From Bacillota bacterium (GTDB lineage Bacteria; Bacillota; Clostridia; Lachnospirales; Bianqueaceae), in the NCBI GenBank assembly GCA_017442735.1, contig JAFRZE010000049.1, forward strand, positions 93,105-157,104: 64,000 nucleotides of DNA, in the 5' to 3' direction. Every line of letters begins with the position of its first letter. The first letter of the stretch is position 1. The position numbers and the translations under genes are program-made. A model generated the notes under the pieces. The model searched no databases and had not been told where the DNA came from. It saw only the letters and a list, made by a program, of their open reading frames with translations. This document shows, piece by piece, positions 44,386-53,442 of this stretch.

Positions 44386-46660
44386 ACAGTACCCGGCTCA
44401 TCAGCTCCTGCTGAATGTCCGCCTCCAGGTTGACGAATACTGCGGAGAATCCGCTGACCCGCACGATCAGATCCTTGTAGTTTTCCGGATGTTTCACCGC
44501 ATCTTCCAGCACGCCCCGGCCGACCACCGTGACCATGACATGGCTGCCTCCCTGTTCGAAGTATGTCTTGAACAGCAGTTTGATCGCTTCCCGGTTTTCC
44601 GCGAAAAACTCCGGCGAGAACTTGATATTCTGTACCGATCCGGCATGATACCGGGCATCGATCTTCGCGAGCGAATTGAGCATCGCTGTGGGCCCGCTGG
44701 TATTGGCGCCTCCCTGGGGATTGTTCGCCGGGTTCATATACTGACCCATATAACGGCCGTCCGGCGAAGCGCCGGTCTTTCGTCCCCATTCGGTATTCAG
44801 CTGGTTATTGCTGATGACCACCAGGAAATACTGCATGCCCGCGTCGATACCGCGCTGCCGGACACCTTTCGCAACATATTCATACAGATCCGTCGCCATG
44901 CCGTCCGCTGTATCCAGGTCATTGCCGTACTTGTCACACGCCCAGAGATCCGCTCTCAGCTCTTCATAGCCCTGAAAGTTCGCCAGCATCGCTTCTTCGA
45001 TCTGATCCAGTGTATATTTCTTCCTGATAAATACCAGGTCTTTGATAGCCCAGAGGGCATCTGAAGCGTTGATCAGTCCGTAGATCTCATTGGTCCCGCC
45101 CAGATACCTTACACCGCCGTCCAGAAGCGCTTTTCCTCGCTCGATGCAGTCATCGGTCAGCAGACTGGTAAAAAGGAACGAAACATCCCGGTTCATCACT
45201 TCATAGGAATAGTACTGCGCCTGGATCGACAGATCCATGTAATAATCCAGCAGACGTTTGTACGCCGCATAGAATTCTTCAAAAGTTTTGTACTCGGAAA
45301 GCGGCGGGCAGGGGATCTCCCTGTTTTTCCGCATCCCATCCACCGGATCGACGCCGTCGTTCATAAAGATCGTCATCATTTTCAGCAGATTCATGCAGAT
45401 ATTCGGCGTCCCCGTACTCTGCCCCTGGATAACGAATTCCGTACAGCCAAAGGGTACATACATTTCAGCTGTCTTCTCGTCCACCCGCATACCGTAGGCG
45501 ACGGCAGGAACATTTACTTCGTCGTTATACAGAGTGGGATAGGTCGCGCCCGCTCCAAGGGCATCCATCGCTTCGTCCCAGATCTCCTCGGAAGTATCCT
45601 TTGTCACCCGCAGGGTAAACTGCGGTTCGACATACCGGCAGTCCTTCGCCACTTTCAGGGCGGTATGCAGGAACACATCCGCTTCTTTCGGATGCTTTCT
45701 TCCCTTTCCTCCTACGATGACACGTCCGTTTACGGTCGTACGGCGATTTTCGATCATCGTCCAGAGACACTTGACATACCGGTAAGCATCCTGCTGATCC
45801 ATCCGGCCTTCCTCGATATCTTTCGCAAGGAACGGACCAAGACAATCATCCAGACGAGCATAATTGATCACACCGGCCAGCATGGCATACAGCCAGAACA
45901 GCTGCAGTGCCTGTGGGAAAGTCTCCGGCCTATCGGTCTTTATTTTTCTAAGATCCGACGCGATCTGAAGAAGTTCCGCCTTTCTTGTTTCCGATGTATC
46001 CGCGCTTTGGAAAGTCGCTTTCTCCGCCAGCGCTTCGGCACAGTCTTCAAAAAGACTCAGGCATTCCAGTCCTGCCAGATAGAAGGGATTCTCCGGCTCG
46101 TTTTCCAGTTTTCCCTTCAGCAGGTTCTTCAGTCCGCCGATGCCCAGATCCAGCAGCTTGGGATAATCCAGCATCATACCCGAAAGCCGGGCAGTCGCGA
46201 TCAACGGATAGTTTACATCGATGAACCGGCCGATCGTATCTTCTGTCAGGACTTCCCTGCAGTACTTGGTCTTCAGGTCATGATCCAGCCAATACTGATA
46301 CAGCTGATCGACCCGTGCTTTCTGCTTTTCATCTTCCAGCTGATCCTTAAAGGCCAGCAGTTTGTTGAAAACACAGTAATGCCCGACGCCGCCTACCGAA
46401 GTCACACATCCGAAACCGATCGGCAGAAAGTCCAGCCGGCCCGCGACAAGGTCCTGATCTTCGATCTTTCGGAACAGTCTCGGATACAGCACCTTCAGAC
46501 AGGCGATCTCTCTCAGCTCCTTGGGACCATTGGAAGCTTCCCGGTGTACCCGGGTATATTCCTCCATGATCTCAAGCTGTTCGGCGAGCGGTTTTTCGCA
46601 GGGCAGCTTCTTGCTGACCTCGACATTCTGCGCGCCGTTGACATCAAACTTTACAGCCAT
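44378..46660 (-). CDS. Glycyl radical enzyme, probable dehydratase or lyase of unknown substrate
   Basis: 760 residues from ATG 46660 (AAAGGAAAG upstream). The thiyl-radical cysteine is C406 in PFGCTEF with E408 two residues on, the C-x-E pattern of eliminase/dehydratase-type enzymes (as in glycerol dehydratase or CutC), not the CC pair of pyruvate formate-lyase. The C-terminal glycyl loop is RVSGFSA with Gly737; GASPDGR at about 630-636 is another family block. Known classes act on glycerol, propanediol, choline, hydroxyproline or isethionate; the sequence around C406 does not let me place it in any of these. Context is sugar catabolism. Confidence 0.9.
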   Translation of the reverse strand: MAVKFDVNGAQNVEVSKKLPCEKPLAEQLEIMEEYTRVHREASNGPKELREIACLKVLYPRLFRKIEDQDLVAGRLDFLPIGFGCVTSVGGVGHYCVFNKLLAFKDQLEDEKQKARVDQLYQYWLDHDLKTKYCREVLTEDTIGRFIDVNYPLIATARLSGMMLDYPKLLDLGIGGLKNLLKGKLENEPENPFYLAGLECLSLFEDCAEALAEKATFQSADTSETRKAELLQIASDLRKIKTDRPETFPQALQLFWLYAMLAGVINYARLDDCLGPFLAKDIEEGRMDQQDAYRYVKCLWTMIENRRTTVNGRVIVGGKGRKHPKEADVFLHTALKVAKDCRYVEPQFTLRVTKDTSEEIWDEAMDALGAGATYPTLYNDEVNVPAVAYGMRVDEKTAEMYVPFGCTEFVIQGQSTGTPNICMNLLKMMTIFMNDGVDPVDGMRKNREIPCPPLSEYKTFEEFYAAYKRLLDYYMDLSIQAQYYSYEVMNRDVSFLFTSLLTDDCIERGKALLDGGVRYLGGTNEIYGLINASDALWAIKDLVFIRKKYTLDQIEEAMLANFQGYEELRADLWACDKYGNDLDTADGMATDLYEYVAKGVRQRGIDAGMQYFLVVISNNQLNTEWGRKTGASPDGRYMGQYMNPANNPQGGANTSGPTAMLNSLAKIDARYHAGSVQNIKFSPEFFAENREAIKLLFKTYFEQGGSHVMVTVVGRGVLEDAVKHPENYKDLIVRVSGFSAVFVNLEADIQQELMSRVLYD

Positions 46661-46688
46661 AATCTTTCCTTTCACTATGTATGCGCTG

Positions 46689-47435
46689 TTAATGTGCGCG
46701 GCGCTCTTCCGCGCGCCAGTCGTTCTGATATCCGGAGATCAGATCGGTAAACCGTTTGGTGATATAGTGCGGTCTTGTGATAGCGCTTCCGACGACGACC
46801 GCGTGCGCGCCGAGATACAGACACTTGATCGCATCTTCCGGGGTATAGATATGACCTTCCATGATCACATACGCTTCATCTTTCAGATCGCGGCACATCT
46901 GCGCGAAAGCCCGCATATCCGGATTCTCGATGTGTTTCGTTGCAGCCGTATAGCCATACAGCGTCGGACCTACGATATCGGCACCGAGCTTGACGGCATT
47001 CACGGCTTCTTCATAATTGGAGACATCCGCGAAGATGATGGCTTCCGGGATCGCTTCCTTTACCTCCGGCAGCAGTTCACAGGCGCGGCGGCCATTCACC
47101 ATCTGGAACGTGGAATCCAGCGCGATGATCTCCGCGCCGGCTGCCCAGACTTCCTTTGCGGCTTCCAGGGTCGGGGTGATGAAAACATCACTGTCCGGCA
47201 CCCATTGCTTGTAAAGACCGATGACCGGCAGATCGACCGCGGCTTTGATGCTGCGGATCTGATCCGGCATGTTCGCCCGGATACCTACCGCGCCACCCCA
47301 CTGGGCTGCTTTCGCCATCAGCGCGACGATGTCCGGATGATAGATCGGATCATCATGCTGCACCTGACAGGATACGATCAGGCCGTTTTTAAAAGACTCC
47401 AGGATGGCTTTTTTCTTCGGATCATTCGTTTTCAT
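46689..47435 (-). CDS. nanE: Putative N-acetylmannosamine-6-phosphate 2-epimerase
   Basis: 248-residue TIM barrel of the NanE family, which turns ManNAc-6-phosphate into GlcNAc-6-phosphate. N-terminal LIVSCQVQHDDPIYHPDIV, catalytic-lysine segment LPVIGLYKQW, FADVSNYEEAVNAVKLGADIVG, and catalytic-Glu region MEGHIYTPEDA are present. Its ATG follows the preceding stop codon directly (TAA ATG) with GGAG inside the upstream gene. No NanA lyase or NagA/NagB in the window, so the epimerase may act on a non-sialic-acid substrate here. Confidence 0.85.
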   Translation of the reverse strand: MKTNDPKKKAILESFKNGLIVSCQVQHDDPIYHPDIVALMAKAAQWGGAVGIRANMPDQIRSIKAAVDLPVIGLYKQWVPDSDVFITPTLEAAKEVWAAGAEIIALDSTFQMVNGRRACELLPEVKEAIPEAIIFADVSNYEEAVNAVKLGADIVGPTLYGYTAATKHIENPDMRAFAQMCRDLKDEAYVIMEGHIYTPEDAIKCLYLGAHAVVVGSAITRPHYITKRFTDLISGYQNDWRAEERRAH

Positions 47436-49625
47436 TTATTTCATCTCCTTCAATTTGTAATAGCAGTACAGGACCCACGCGTGCGGATGCGCACAGTAGA
47501 CCGGCTGGTTCAGAAAACCCGGAAGGCCTTCGGTCGGCAGAAGTGAAGCGTTGAACGAATCCGCAGCCGACCAGTAGGAGGACCAGTAGTCGGGAAATTC
47601 CTCGCTGAAGGATGACCATGTCAACCTATGCAGCAATTCTTCCGCTTCCGCCCTGTCGAAACTACTGACGCCGACAATGATCGGTCCGTTAAGAGCCCAC
47701 CAGACGCCGCCGTTCGTATTGGATCCTTTTTCGATGAAGCCTTTCGCCTCAAACTCCGGGTCTTCCTGCTGCCGGGCGCCGAGTTTTTCATTACGGTAGA
47801 CCCGGCTTTTCATTTCTTTCCACATCGTACGTTTAAAGTCATCCGACAGTTCCCTGATCTGCAAGGTAAATCCCATGGGCTCCAGATACATGTTCTCCTC
47901 GCCGTACGGTTTATTCCCGAAGTACATCCTCCTCGGAAAACTCCGATCGCCCAGATCATCCCGGAATGCTTTCAGTTGTTTATCCCTGTACTGACGCATG
48001 CTTTCCGCAAGCGCACCATAAAGTGGTTCTTTCTCCTCGTTCTCCGCTTCCTTCAGCAAGGGGATCAGATTCTGCAGAATGCTGATCGCCATGGCTGAAT
48101 TCATATGGGATTCCGCGGTCTGGATCACCAGGTTGTACGGTGCCGGGATAAGGTGATAGACCAGGTCGTTCCAGTCCGCGTTCCATAGTTTGACCAGTCC
48201 GTGCGGTCCGGTCCCGATCACATTACGAAGATAGGTAAAGCAGTTTCGGATATGATCGATGACCCTGCCTTCTCCCGCGCCTTTTCCGGGAGAATACGGA
48301 ACCTTTTCCTTAAGAAACGCGAAGTCTCTCGTCACCCTCAGATACTCGGATATCAGCAGGAAGAAATACAGCTGCTGATCACTGGGTGTAAAGTACAGGT
48401 TGTCCGCACTCCCGACGCCGTATTCGCCCCAGCGGATCTCTCCGTAGGAAGTGATCCGTTTCAGCATATAGCGGATCGTACTCTTCGCCAGTTCGGTATG
48501 ATAGTAGATCAGCGGAAGCGCATGCTGAAAATTATCCCTCGATCCCAGATGCATACCCAGACAGTAATCGTAGAATGTGCCCTGAGGGATCTTCGTTTCC
48601 TGATAATAATGGCTGTAGGTCGCCATGGCTTCCAGCACATATGCATTCCAGATGAGCTCACGCCGAAGCCCTTCATCCTGTTCTTCGGAAAAAGCCGGAA
48701 GAATGCTGGCCCACGCTTCAGAAAAGCCTGTATGTACCGGACTTAGTTTTCGGATCTCATCTTCCGCTGTCTCTCCGGTATAGGGAAAATAGAATCCGGT
48801 CGCGAAAGCGACGGTCCTGCTTTCGCCGGGTTCGATCATCATCTCCCCCGCCGCATCCAGCGTTTTCCCGTTTGCTTCTGCTTTCAGGCCTTCTCCGATG
48901 GTTCGGATAAAGACCGTGGGCGGGAAGCCGTCGACCGGCGTCTGTGTATACGGATCCGGACAAAGCAATGGATCTTCCGCCTCGCAGGAGATCTTCACTT
49001 CTCCCAGATTTTCAGAAGACTCTGTTTCATAACGGAAAGTCATTCCCTTTAATTCCAGAACAGGATTACCGAGTTCTTCGATCGTACTGACGCCAAACTG
49101 GTATTGAGCAAAGTTCACCGTTAATCCTTCCCTGTACGCCGTCCGGATCGGTTTCCCGGAATCATTCCGGATCTCGACCTGCGTAAGAAAAGCACTGGCG
49201 CCGCCGTCATAGCTTTCCGACGGAGCGACACCGATCGTCCGGATCAACCGGACGCCATCCAGCTGATACACATATTTCGCGTAACCGCATCCGAAATAAC
49301 GTTCACACTTCGCAGCATCCACTGCCAAGGAATCCATCCCGCACAAATCATATCTTTTGCCGTCGATGGTCACCGATGCGTGATTCATCATTCCTGAACC
49401 AGCGTTCAGTCTCGCCCACGAACGCTGGCCTGTGATCAGTTCATAAGCGCCGCTGACATGAGTGAAAAGCGTCAGCTGATAATTGCCCAGAAGAAACCAA
49501 GGATCTTCCGGCAGCCTTGTATCGTTTCCCGCCTTATCCACCGCGTGAAACGGCAGATCGCCGGTGTACCGGAAAACCGGGAGCTTTTGCTCATCCCAGT
49601 CGAACCATCCTATCTTTTTGTTCAT
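47436..49625 (-). CDS. GH94-like glycoside phosphorylase or hydrolase
   Basis: 729 residues without signal peptide. An N-terminal beta-sandwich region (about 1-270) is followed by a helical (alpha/alpha)6-barrel-like region. The segment LWNADWNDLVYHL resembles the GxDWND catalytic-acid block of family GH94 cellobiose/chitobiose phosphorylases, and SDQQLYFFLLISEYLRVTRDFAFL resembles their barrel helices. Overall similarity seems remote, so phosphorolysis is a hypothesis. Overlaps the DeoR gene as ATGA. Probably splits the imported glycoside in the cytoplasm. Confidence 0.65.
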   Translation of the reverse strand: MNKKIGWFDWDEQKLPVFRYTGDLPFHAVDKAGNDTRLPEDPWFLLGNYQLTLFTHVSGAYELITGQRSWARLNAGSGMMNHASVTIDGKRYDLCGMDSLAVDAAKCERYFGCGYAKYVYQLDGVRLIRTIGVAPSESYDGGASAFLTQVEIRNDSGKPIRTAYREGLTVNFAQYQFGVSTIEELGNPVLELKGMTFRYETESSENLGEVKISCEAEDPLLCPDPYTQTPVDGFPPTVFIRTIGEGLKAEANGKTLDAAGEMMIEPGESRTVAFATGFYFPYTGETAEDEIRKLSPVHTGFSEAWASILPAFSEEQDEGLRRELIWNAYVLEAMATYSHYYQETKIPQGTFYDYCLGMHLGSRDNFQHALPLIYYHTELAKSTIRYMLKRITSYGEIRWGEYGVGSADNLYFTPSDQQLYFFLLISEYLRVTRDFAFLKEKVPYSPGKGAGEGRVIDHIRNCFTYLRNVIGTGPHGLVKLWNADWNDLVYHLIPAPYNLVIQTAESHMNSAMAISILQNLIPLLKEAENEEKEPLYGALAESMRQYRDKQLKAFRDDLGDRSFPRRMYFGNKPYGEENMYLEPMGFTLQIRELSDDFKRTMWKEMKSRVYRNEKLGARQQEDPEFEAKGFIEKGSNTNGGVWWALNGPIIVGVSSFDRAEAEELLHRLTWSSFSEEFPDYWSSYWSAADSFNASLLPTEGLPGFLNQPVYCAHPHAWVLYCYYKLKEMK

Positions 49626-50398
49626 TTCTCTTCCTCTTCCTGATAGCTGTCATCGACAGCGATTAGATTTTCCGGCCGTTTCTCCTCCGGACCGGGGAAA
49701 CTGTCACAGATCAGTTCCTCAAAGGCTGATGTCTCGCACAGGCGCATGAATCCGCGAGGAGAGAATTTGCTCGAATCCAGCAGCAGGAAACACCGCTGTG
49801 CCTGCTGCATGGCCAGCCGTTTCATCTCCAGGCTCTTCATCTCCGTGGAGCAGACCATGCCTCGTTCCAGATCCAGACCGGAACAGCCAAGGAAAGCCTT
49901 GTCGAAGTAAAACTGCTTCATCTGATCCTGCGCGATCAGTCCGACATTCATTTCATAATAAGGAAGGTATTCTCCGCCGATCAGGATGATCCGTGCCGTA
50001 GGATTCACCATCTGTCCGATAAACATCGTACTGTAGGTGACGATCGTCACGTTCCGGTTCATGAGCTCCATCGCCAGAGGGATCATCGTCGTGCCCGCGT
50101 CCAGAAAGACGGTTTCACCGTTCTGTACCCTTGAAGCCGCGAACGCGGCGATCCGGTTCTTCGCGTCCAGGCGGATCGGAATCTTTTGCTTCATCGTCAG
50201 TTCGGCTTCTTCCGCCTCTTCCAGAGAAGCGGCGCCGCCCTGCACCCGGCGAAGCTTGCCTTCGGCTTCCAGCTTTTCAATATCCCGCCGGATCGTGATC
50301 TCGGATGTATCCAGTTTCGCGGAAAGTTCCTTCAGGCTCACGACACCCTTGCTGCTCAGTGTCTGGAGAATGACCTTCCTGCGTTCATAAGCGATCAT
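49622..50398 (-). CDS. DeoR family transcriptional regulator
   Basis: 258 residues. N-terminal winged helix with the DeoR signature LKELSAKLDTSEITIRRDIEKLEAEGKLRRVQGGA split over residues 22-57, then the DeoR sensor domain that binds phosphosugars (FLDAGTTM; ILIGGEY; DKAFLGCSGLDLERG). Located inside the cluster, it is the likely local regulator; the inverted repeat TGATCGAA...TTCGATCA at the operon start is a candidate site. Couples to the next gene by a 4-base overlap. Confidence 0.92.
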   Translation of the reverse strand: MIAYERRKVILQTLSSKGVVSLKELSAKLDTSEITIRRDIEKLEAEGKLRRVQGGAASLEEAEEAELTMKQKIPIRLDAKNRIAAFAASRVQNGETVFLDAGTTMIPLAMELMNRNVTIVTYSTMFIGQMVNPTARIILIGGEYLPYYEMNVGLIAQDQMKQFYFDKAFLGCSGLDLERGMVCSTEMKSLEMKRLAMQQAQRCFLLLDSSKFSPRGFMRLCETSAFEELICDSFPGPEEKRPENLIAVDDSYQEEEEK

Positions 50399-50401
50399 TG
50401 G

Positions 50402-51367
50402 TTAGTTTCCTTCTTCGGAGAGCTCAAGCATGGCAGCGCCTATAATGCCGGCATCGTTGCCAAGTTCAGCCCGGATCGCTTTCGGGCCGCCGATCTCCCG
50501 GTAGGAGAAAGTATAGCCTTTCAGTTTTTCATTCAGCGGATCCAGCAGATAATCACCCTGTGCACTGATACCGCCGCCGATGATCAGTACATCCGGACGG
50601 AAGATGGACACAAAGGAAGAAAGACCTGCCGCCAGGTAGTCGATGTACTGATCCACGACTGCCAGGGCTGTCGCGTCATTCTGATGCGCAGCATCAAAGA
50701 CTGTTCTGGCTTCTACCCGGGAAAGATCCCCCTCCACCAACTGATGAAGCAGGCTTTCCGGATGCTCTGCCATGGCCTCTTTCGTCTCACGGATCAGTGC
50801 TGTTGCGGAGGCATAGCTTTCCAGACAGCCGTACTGGCCGCAGGTGCAGCGAACGCCGTGATAGATCAGCTTGGTATGTCCCAGTTCACCACCCATCTGA
50901 TCGCAGCCACCGAAGATTTTTCGATGGAGAATGACCCCACCGCCGACGCCGGTTCCGAGGGTGATCAGAATCGCGTTTTCATAATTTCTGGCTGCACCGG
51001 CGATGACTTCACCCAGCGCCGCGCAGTTTGCATCGTTCTGAATATAGACCGGAATGTCAAAGTGTTTTGCCATTTCCGCCGGAAGGGGAACATTGCTCCA
51101 GCCCAGGTTGTTCGCAAACACCAGCAGATTGTTCGCCGGATTGATGACGCTTGGTGTCCCCAGACCGACCGAAGATATCTCATTCATGGTCATGCCGGCC
51201 TCTTCCACCGCGCCATACGCAGTAGAGGCGATATCTGTGACCAGATCTTCAAATGGCTGATGAATGTTGGTTTTCTTATGGTACTTGCAAAGGATCTTTC
51301 CGGTCTCGTCCACGACACCGGCAACAATGTTCGTACCGCCGAGATCAATGCCTACATAGTATTTCAT
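50402..51367 (-). CDS. ROK family sugar kinase (glucokinase/ManNAc kinase-like)
   Basis: 321 residues. ATP motif GIDLGGTNIVAG, sugar-binding YIQNDANCAALGE, GTGVGGGVI and GGELGHTKL, and an intact zinc motif CTCGQYGCLESYAS, unlike the other ROK protein in this window. Phosphorylates glucose, GlcNAc/ManNAc or a related sugar at O6. With the NanE-type epimerase and the radical enzyme it could supply a 6-phosphate substrate. Starts 21 bases after the preceding gene. Confidence 0.9.
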   Translation of the reverse strand: MKYYVGIDLGGTNIVAGVVDETGKILCKYHKKTNIHQPFEDLVTDIASTAYGAVEEAGMTMNEISSVGLGTPSVINPANNLLVFANNLGWSNVPLPAEMAKHFDIPVYIQNDANCAALGEVIAGAARNYENAILITLGTGVGGGVILHRKIFGGCDQMGGELGHTKLIYHGVRCTCGQYGCLESYASATALIRETKEAMAEHPESLLHQLVEGDLSRVEARTVFDAAHQNDATALAVVDQYIDYLAAGLSSFVSIFRPDVLIIGGGISAQGDYLLDPLNEKLKGYTFSYREIGGPKAIRAELGNDAGIIGAAMLELSEEGN

Positions 51368-51388
51368 TTGTCCGTTTCCCTTCTATTA

Positions 51389-52258
51389 TTAAATATAGAT
51401 GTGTTTGAACTGTTTCAGATAGTCGATGGTTTTGGCCAGGGAGTCATACAGATTCTCTCCGCAGTCATCCTGCTCCCAGACAGCCGCTTCTACACCCAAT
51501 TCATCTGCGGTCTTGAGAATTTCAGCCAGCGGCATCATACCTTCACCCGCACTGACGAAATCACCGGGCGTCATCTTATCACCTTCCTGATGGTTGGCGC
51601 CGAAGTTGCCCCAGTTGACCATCTCGGTACGACCGATCAGCAGATTCGCGGGACGGGTCTTGTAGTCTTTGATATGGATCAGCCTGAGGCGGTTGCCGAT
51701 CTTCTTCATCTCTGTGACCGGATCCTCACCGGCACGCACATCCCAACCGCAGTCCATTTCGAAATGGACATATTCCGGTGCCGTGTTCTCGATCAGCCAG
51801 TACAGGATGGGCTTGCCGTTCACGACCTGATATTCGTGATAGTGATTGTGATAGACCAGCGCGTTGAAACCATTCTCGATGAGCACTTTGCCCACGTGAT
51901 TGTAGTGTTCGCACATCTGCATCACATGATCGTAGCCGGTGTAGAAATAGATCGGAACGACCAGGTTGCGGTTGCCCAGGATGCGGTTGTATTCCATGAC
52001 CGCCGGCAGGGTCTCGTCATTCAGGTTTCCGATGTGATGGCTCCCGATCCTTGCGCCGTAAGGCTCCATCATATCTCTCAGTTCTTCCGCGGGAATATGA
52101 TAGCCGGTTCCGGGATCGATCTCGGCGTGTCCGTTCGCCGGTTCCAGATGACGGAATCCCAGATCCAGCACTTTCCTGATGACCTGTCTTGGATTCTCAT
52201 CCAGTTCTTTCTGCACGCAGTGCAGAGAATAAAGCTCCAGTCCTAATTTAACAGCCAT
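51389..52258 (-). CDS. Sugar phosphate isomerase/epimerase family protein (TIM barrel) 1
   Basis: 289 residues of the xylose isomerase-like/AP endonuclease 2 fold. Metal-ligand and catalytic patterns: ALVYHNHYHEYQ, VHFEMDCGWDV, LIHIKDYK and a late Glu in AAVWEQDD. Relatives include IolE, 3-keto-glucoside enzymes and the C-deglycosylase DgpC; the exact reaction is not decidable. In the same operon as a Gfo/Idh/MocA dehydrogenase, a common pairing in oxidise-then-eliminate glycoside cleavage. Confidence 0.85.
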   Translation of the reverse strand: MAVKLGLELYSLHCVQKELDENPRQVIRKVLDLGFRHLEPANGHAEIDPGTGYHIPAEELRDMMEPYGARIGSHHIGNLNDETLPAVMEYNRILGNRNLVVPIYFYTGYDHVMQMCEHYNHVGKVLIENGFNALVYHNHYHEYQVVNGKPILYWLIENTAPEYVHFEMDCGWDVRAGEDPVTEMKKIGNRLRLIHIKDYKTRPANLLIGRTEMVNWGNFGANHQEGDKMTPGDFVSAGEGMMPLAEILKTADELGVEAAVWEQDDCGENLYDSLAKTIDYLKQFKHIYI

Positions 52259-52288
52259 GATAAAACCTCCTGTTGATGGATAGATAGA

Positions 52289-53191
52289 TTAAACGCCGCA
52301 GCGGCGAAGCGCGCCGTCGACAAAAGCTTTGGCTCTCGGAATATCACCGCTGTCCAGATGTTCGATGATCAGCGGAATGTTCGGATGTTCTTTTGCCAGA
52401 AGAGAAACATAAAGATCGTAGTTCAGAATCCCCAGACCGGCCGCTGGCAGTTCCACGCCGCCGGCGCCCCGGAAGACATGAGACTCATCCGCATCAATGT
52501 CGGCCTGTTTGACTTTTGTATCTTCGCTCGGCAGGATATCCTTGGCATGCGCGATCACCATCTTGTCCGAAAGCGCGTCAAAGATCCGCCTGAGCTGACC
52601 ATCCACATCATGAATGTTGGATGGCGTGAAGTAGTTTGTCGGGTCACAGATCAGCTTCAGGTTCGGCATGTTGATCTCGCGGAAAAGCCGCTGCACCTGC
52701 TCGATGCTGCCGATGACATTGTTGACATAGTTCTCGACGATGAATGTTGCACCGACTTCTTTGCCGAATTTGACCAGATCATAGATGATCTCGGCGGCTT
52801 CCTCGTAAGCCTCTTCGGTCGCGTTGTGATCATCCCAGAGCCAGTCGCTTTCGGTATTGTATGTTCCTGTCTCGCTGGCAACATACGGGCATCCCAGATC
52901 CAACGCCCGCTGCATCATCATTTTAATGTAATCCAGATTCCTTTTCCGGATCACCGGATCATGATGAACGATATTTGTATAGGAAGAAACCGCAATGACC
53001 GGCAGGTTGGCATCACGGAACTTTCCTCGTATCTCCTGCGCCTTTTCCTTTGTCAGATATTCCTTTGCCGAATCGATATCCTTGAAGGAAACATCCAGCT
53101 GGACACAGGAAAAACCGTCTTTTTTGACGGCTGCGATGACATTATCTACCGTATCGGGATAATATCCAGTAAAAATACCGGTTGCAATCAT
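52289..53191 (-). CDS. Sugar phosphate isomerase/epimerase family protein (TIM barrel) 2
   Basis: 300 residues, same superfamily as the next gene but clearly different in sequence. Motifs: FIVENYVNNV (Glu), LKLICDPTNYF (Asp), MVIAHAKDIL (His), and IIEHLD (Glu) give the usual metal site. First gene of the cluster, 18 bases after a leader inverted repeat, with AGAAGGAG as RBS. Having two such genes suggests two successive epimerase or eliminase steps. Confidence 0.85.
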   Translation of the reverse strand: MIATGIFTGYYPDTVDNVIAAVKKDGFSCVQLDVSFKDIDSAKEYLTKEKAQEIRGKFRDANLPVIAVSSYTNIVHHDPVIRKRNLDYIKMMMQRALDLGCPYVASETGTYNTESDWLWDDHNATEEAYEEAAEIIYDLVKFGKEVGATFIVENYVNNVIGSIEQVQRLFREINMPNLKLICDPTNYFTPSNIHDVDGQLRRIFDALSDKMVIAHAKDILPSEDTKVKQADIDADESHVFRGAGGVELPAAGLGILNYDLYVSLLAKEHPNIPLIIEHLDSGDIPRAKAFVDGALRRCGV

Positions 53192-53208
53192 GTATCTACT
53201 TCTCCTTC

Positions 53209-53238
53209 TGATCGAAAATGAAAAAACCTATTCGATCA
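53209..53238 (-). promoter_or_regulatory. Inverted repeat in the leader of the glycyl radical cluster
   Basis: TGATCGAA (53209-53216) and TTCGATCA (53231-53238) are perfect 8-bp arms 14 bases apart, just downstream of the -10. A good candidate operator for the DeoR regulator of the cluster. Confidence 0.6.
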
Positions 53239-53244
53239 AATTCC

Positions 53245-53273
53245 ATTATAGCATACCTTCTTGAAATGCACAA
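53245..53273 (-). promoter_or_regulatory. Promoter of the glycyl radical cluster
   Basis: Reading leftward TTGTGC (53273-53268), 17 bases, TATAAT (53250-53245). Flanked upstream by the GATA repeats and downstream by the inverted repeat. Confidence 0.75.
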
Positions 53274-53313
53274 GATACTATATGATAATATTTGATAGTA
53301 TTTGATAATATTT
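53274..53313. repeat. Four 10-bp direct repeats next to the promoter
   Basis: GATACTATAT, GATAATATTT, GATAGTATTT, GATAATATTT start at 53274, 53284, 53294 and 53304, an exact 10-bp period directly upstream of the -35. Spacing of one helical turn fits an activator array, an UP-like element or intrinsic curvature. Confidence 0.75.
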
Positions 53314-53362
53314 GTTTCTTTGATGAAGGGTTCCAGAATTCTCTCATCTGCCCGTCATTCAA

Positions 53363-53391
53363 TTGACATTGACGGCAATCTATGCTATATT
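53363..53391 (+). promoter_or_regulatory. pckA promoter with overlapping palindrome
   Basis: TTGACA (53363-53368), 17 bases, TATATT (53386-53391). CCGTCA (53352-53357) and TGACGG (53370-53375) form an inverted repeat across the -35, a possible repressor site for carbon control. Confidence 0.7.
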
Positions 53392-53442
53392 TAATAAGGT
53401 TTAAGATCGTTTCAATATTCCTACAGAAAGAGGTTTTTGCAC

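Noticed and set aside
53274..53313. CRISPR or replication-origin iterons
   Set aside because: Only four 10-bp units with no spacers, no rep or cas gene; position next to a promoter favours regulation.
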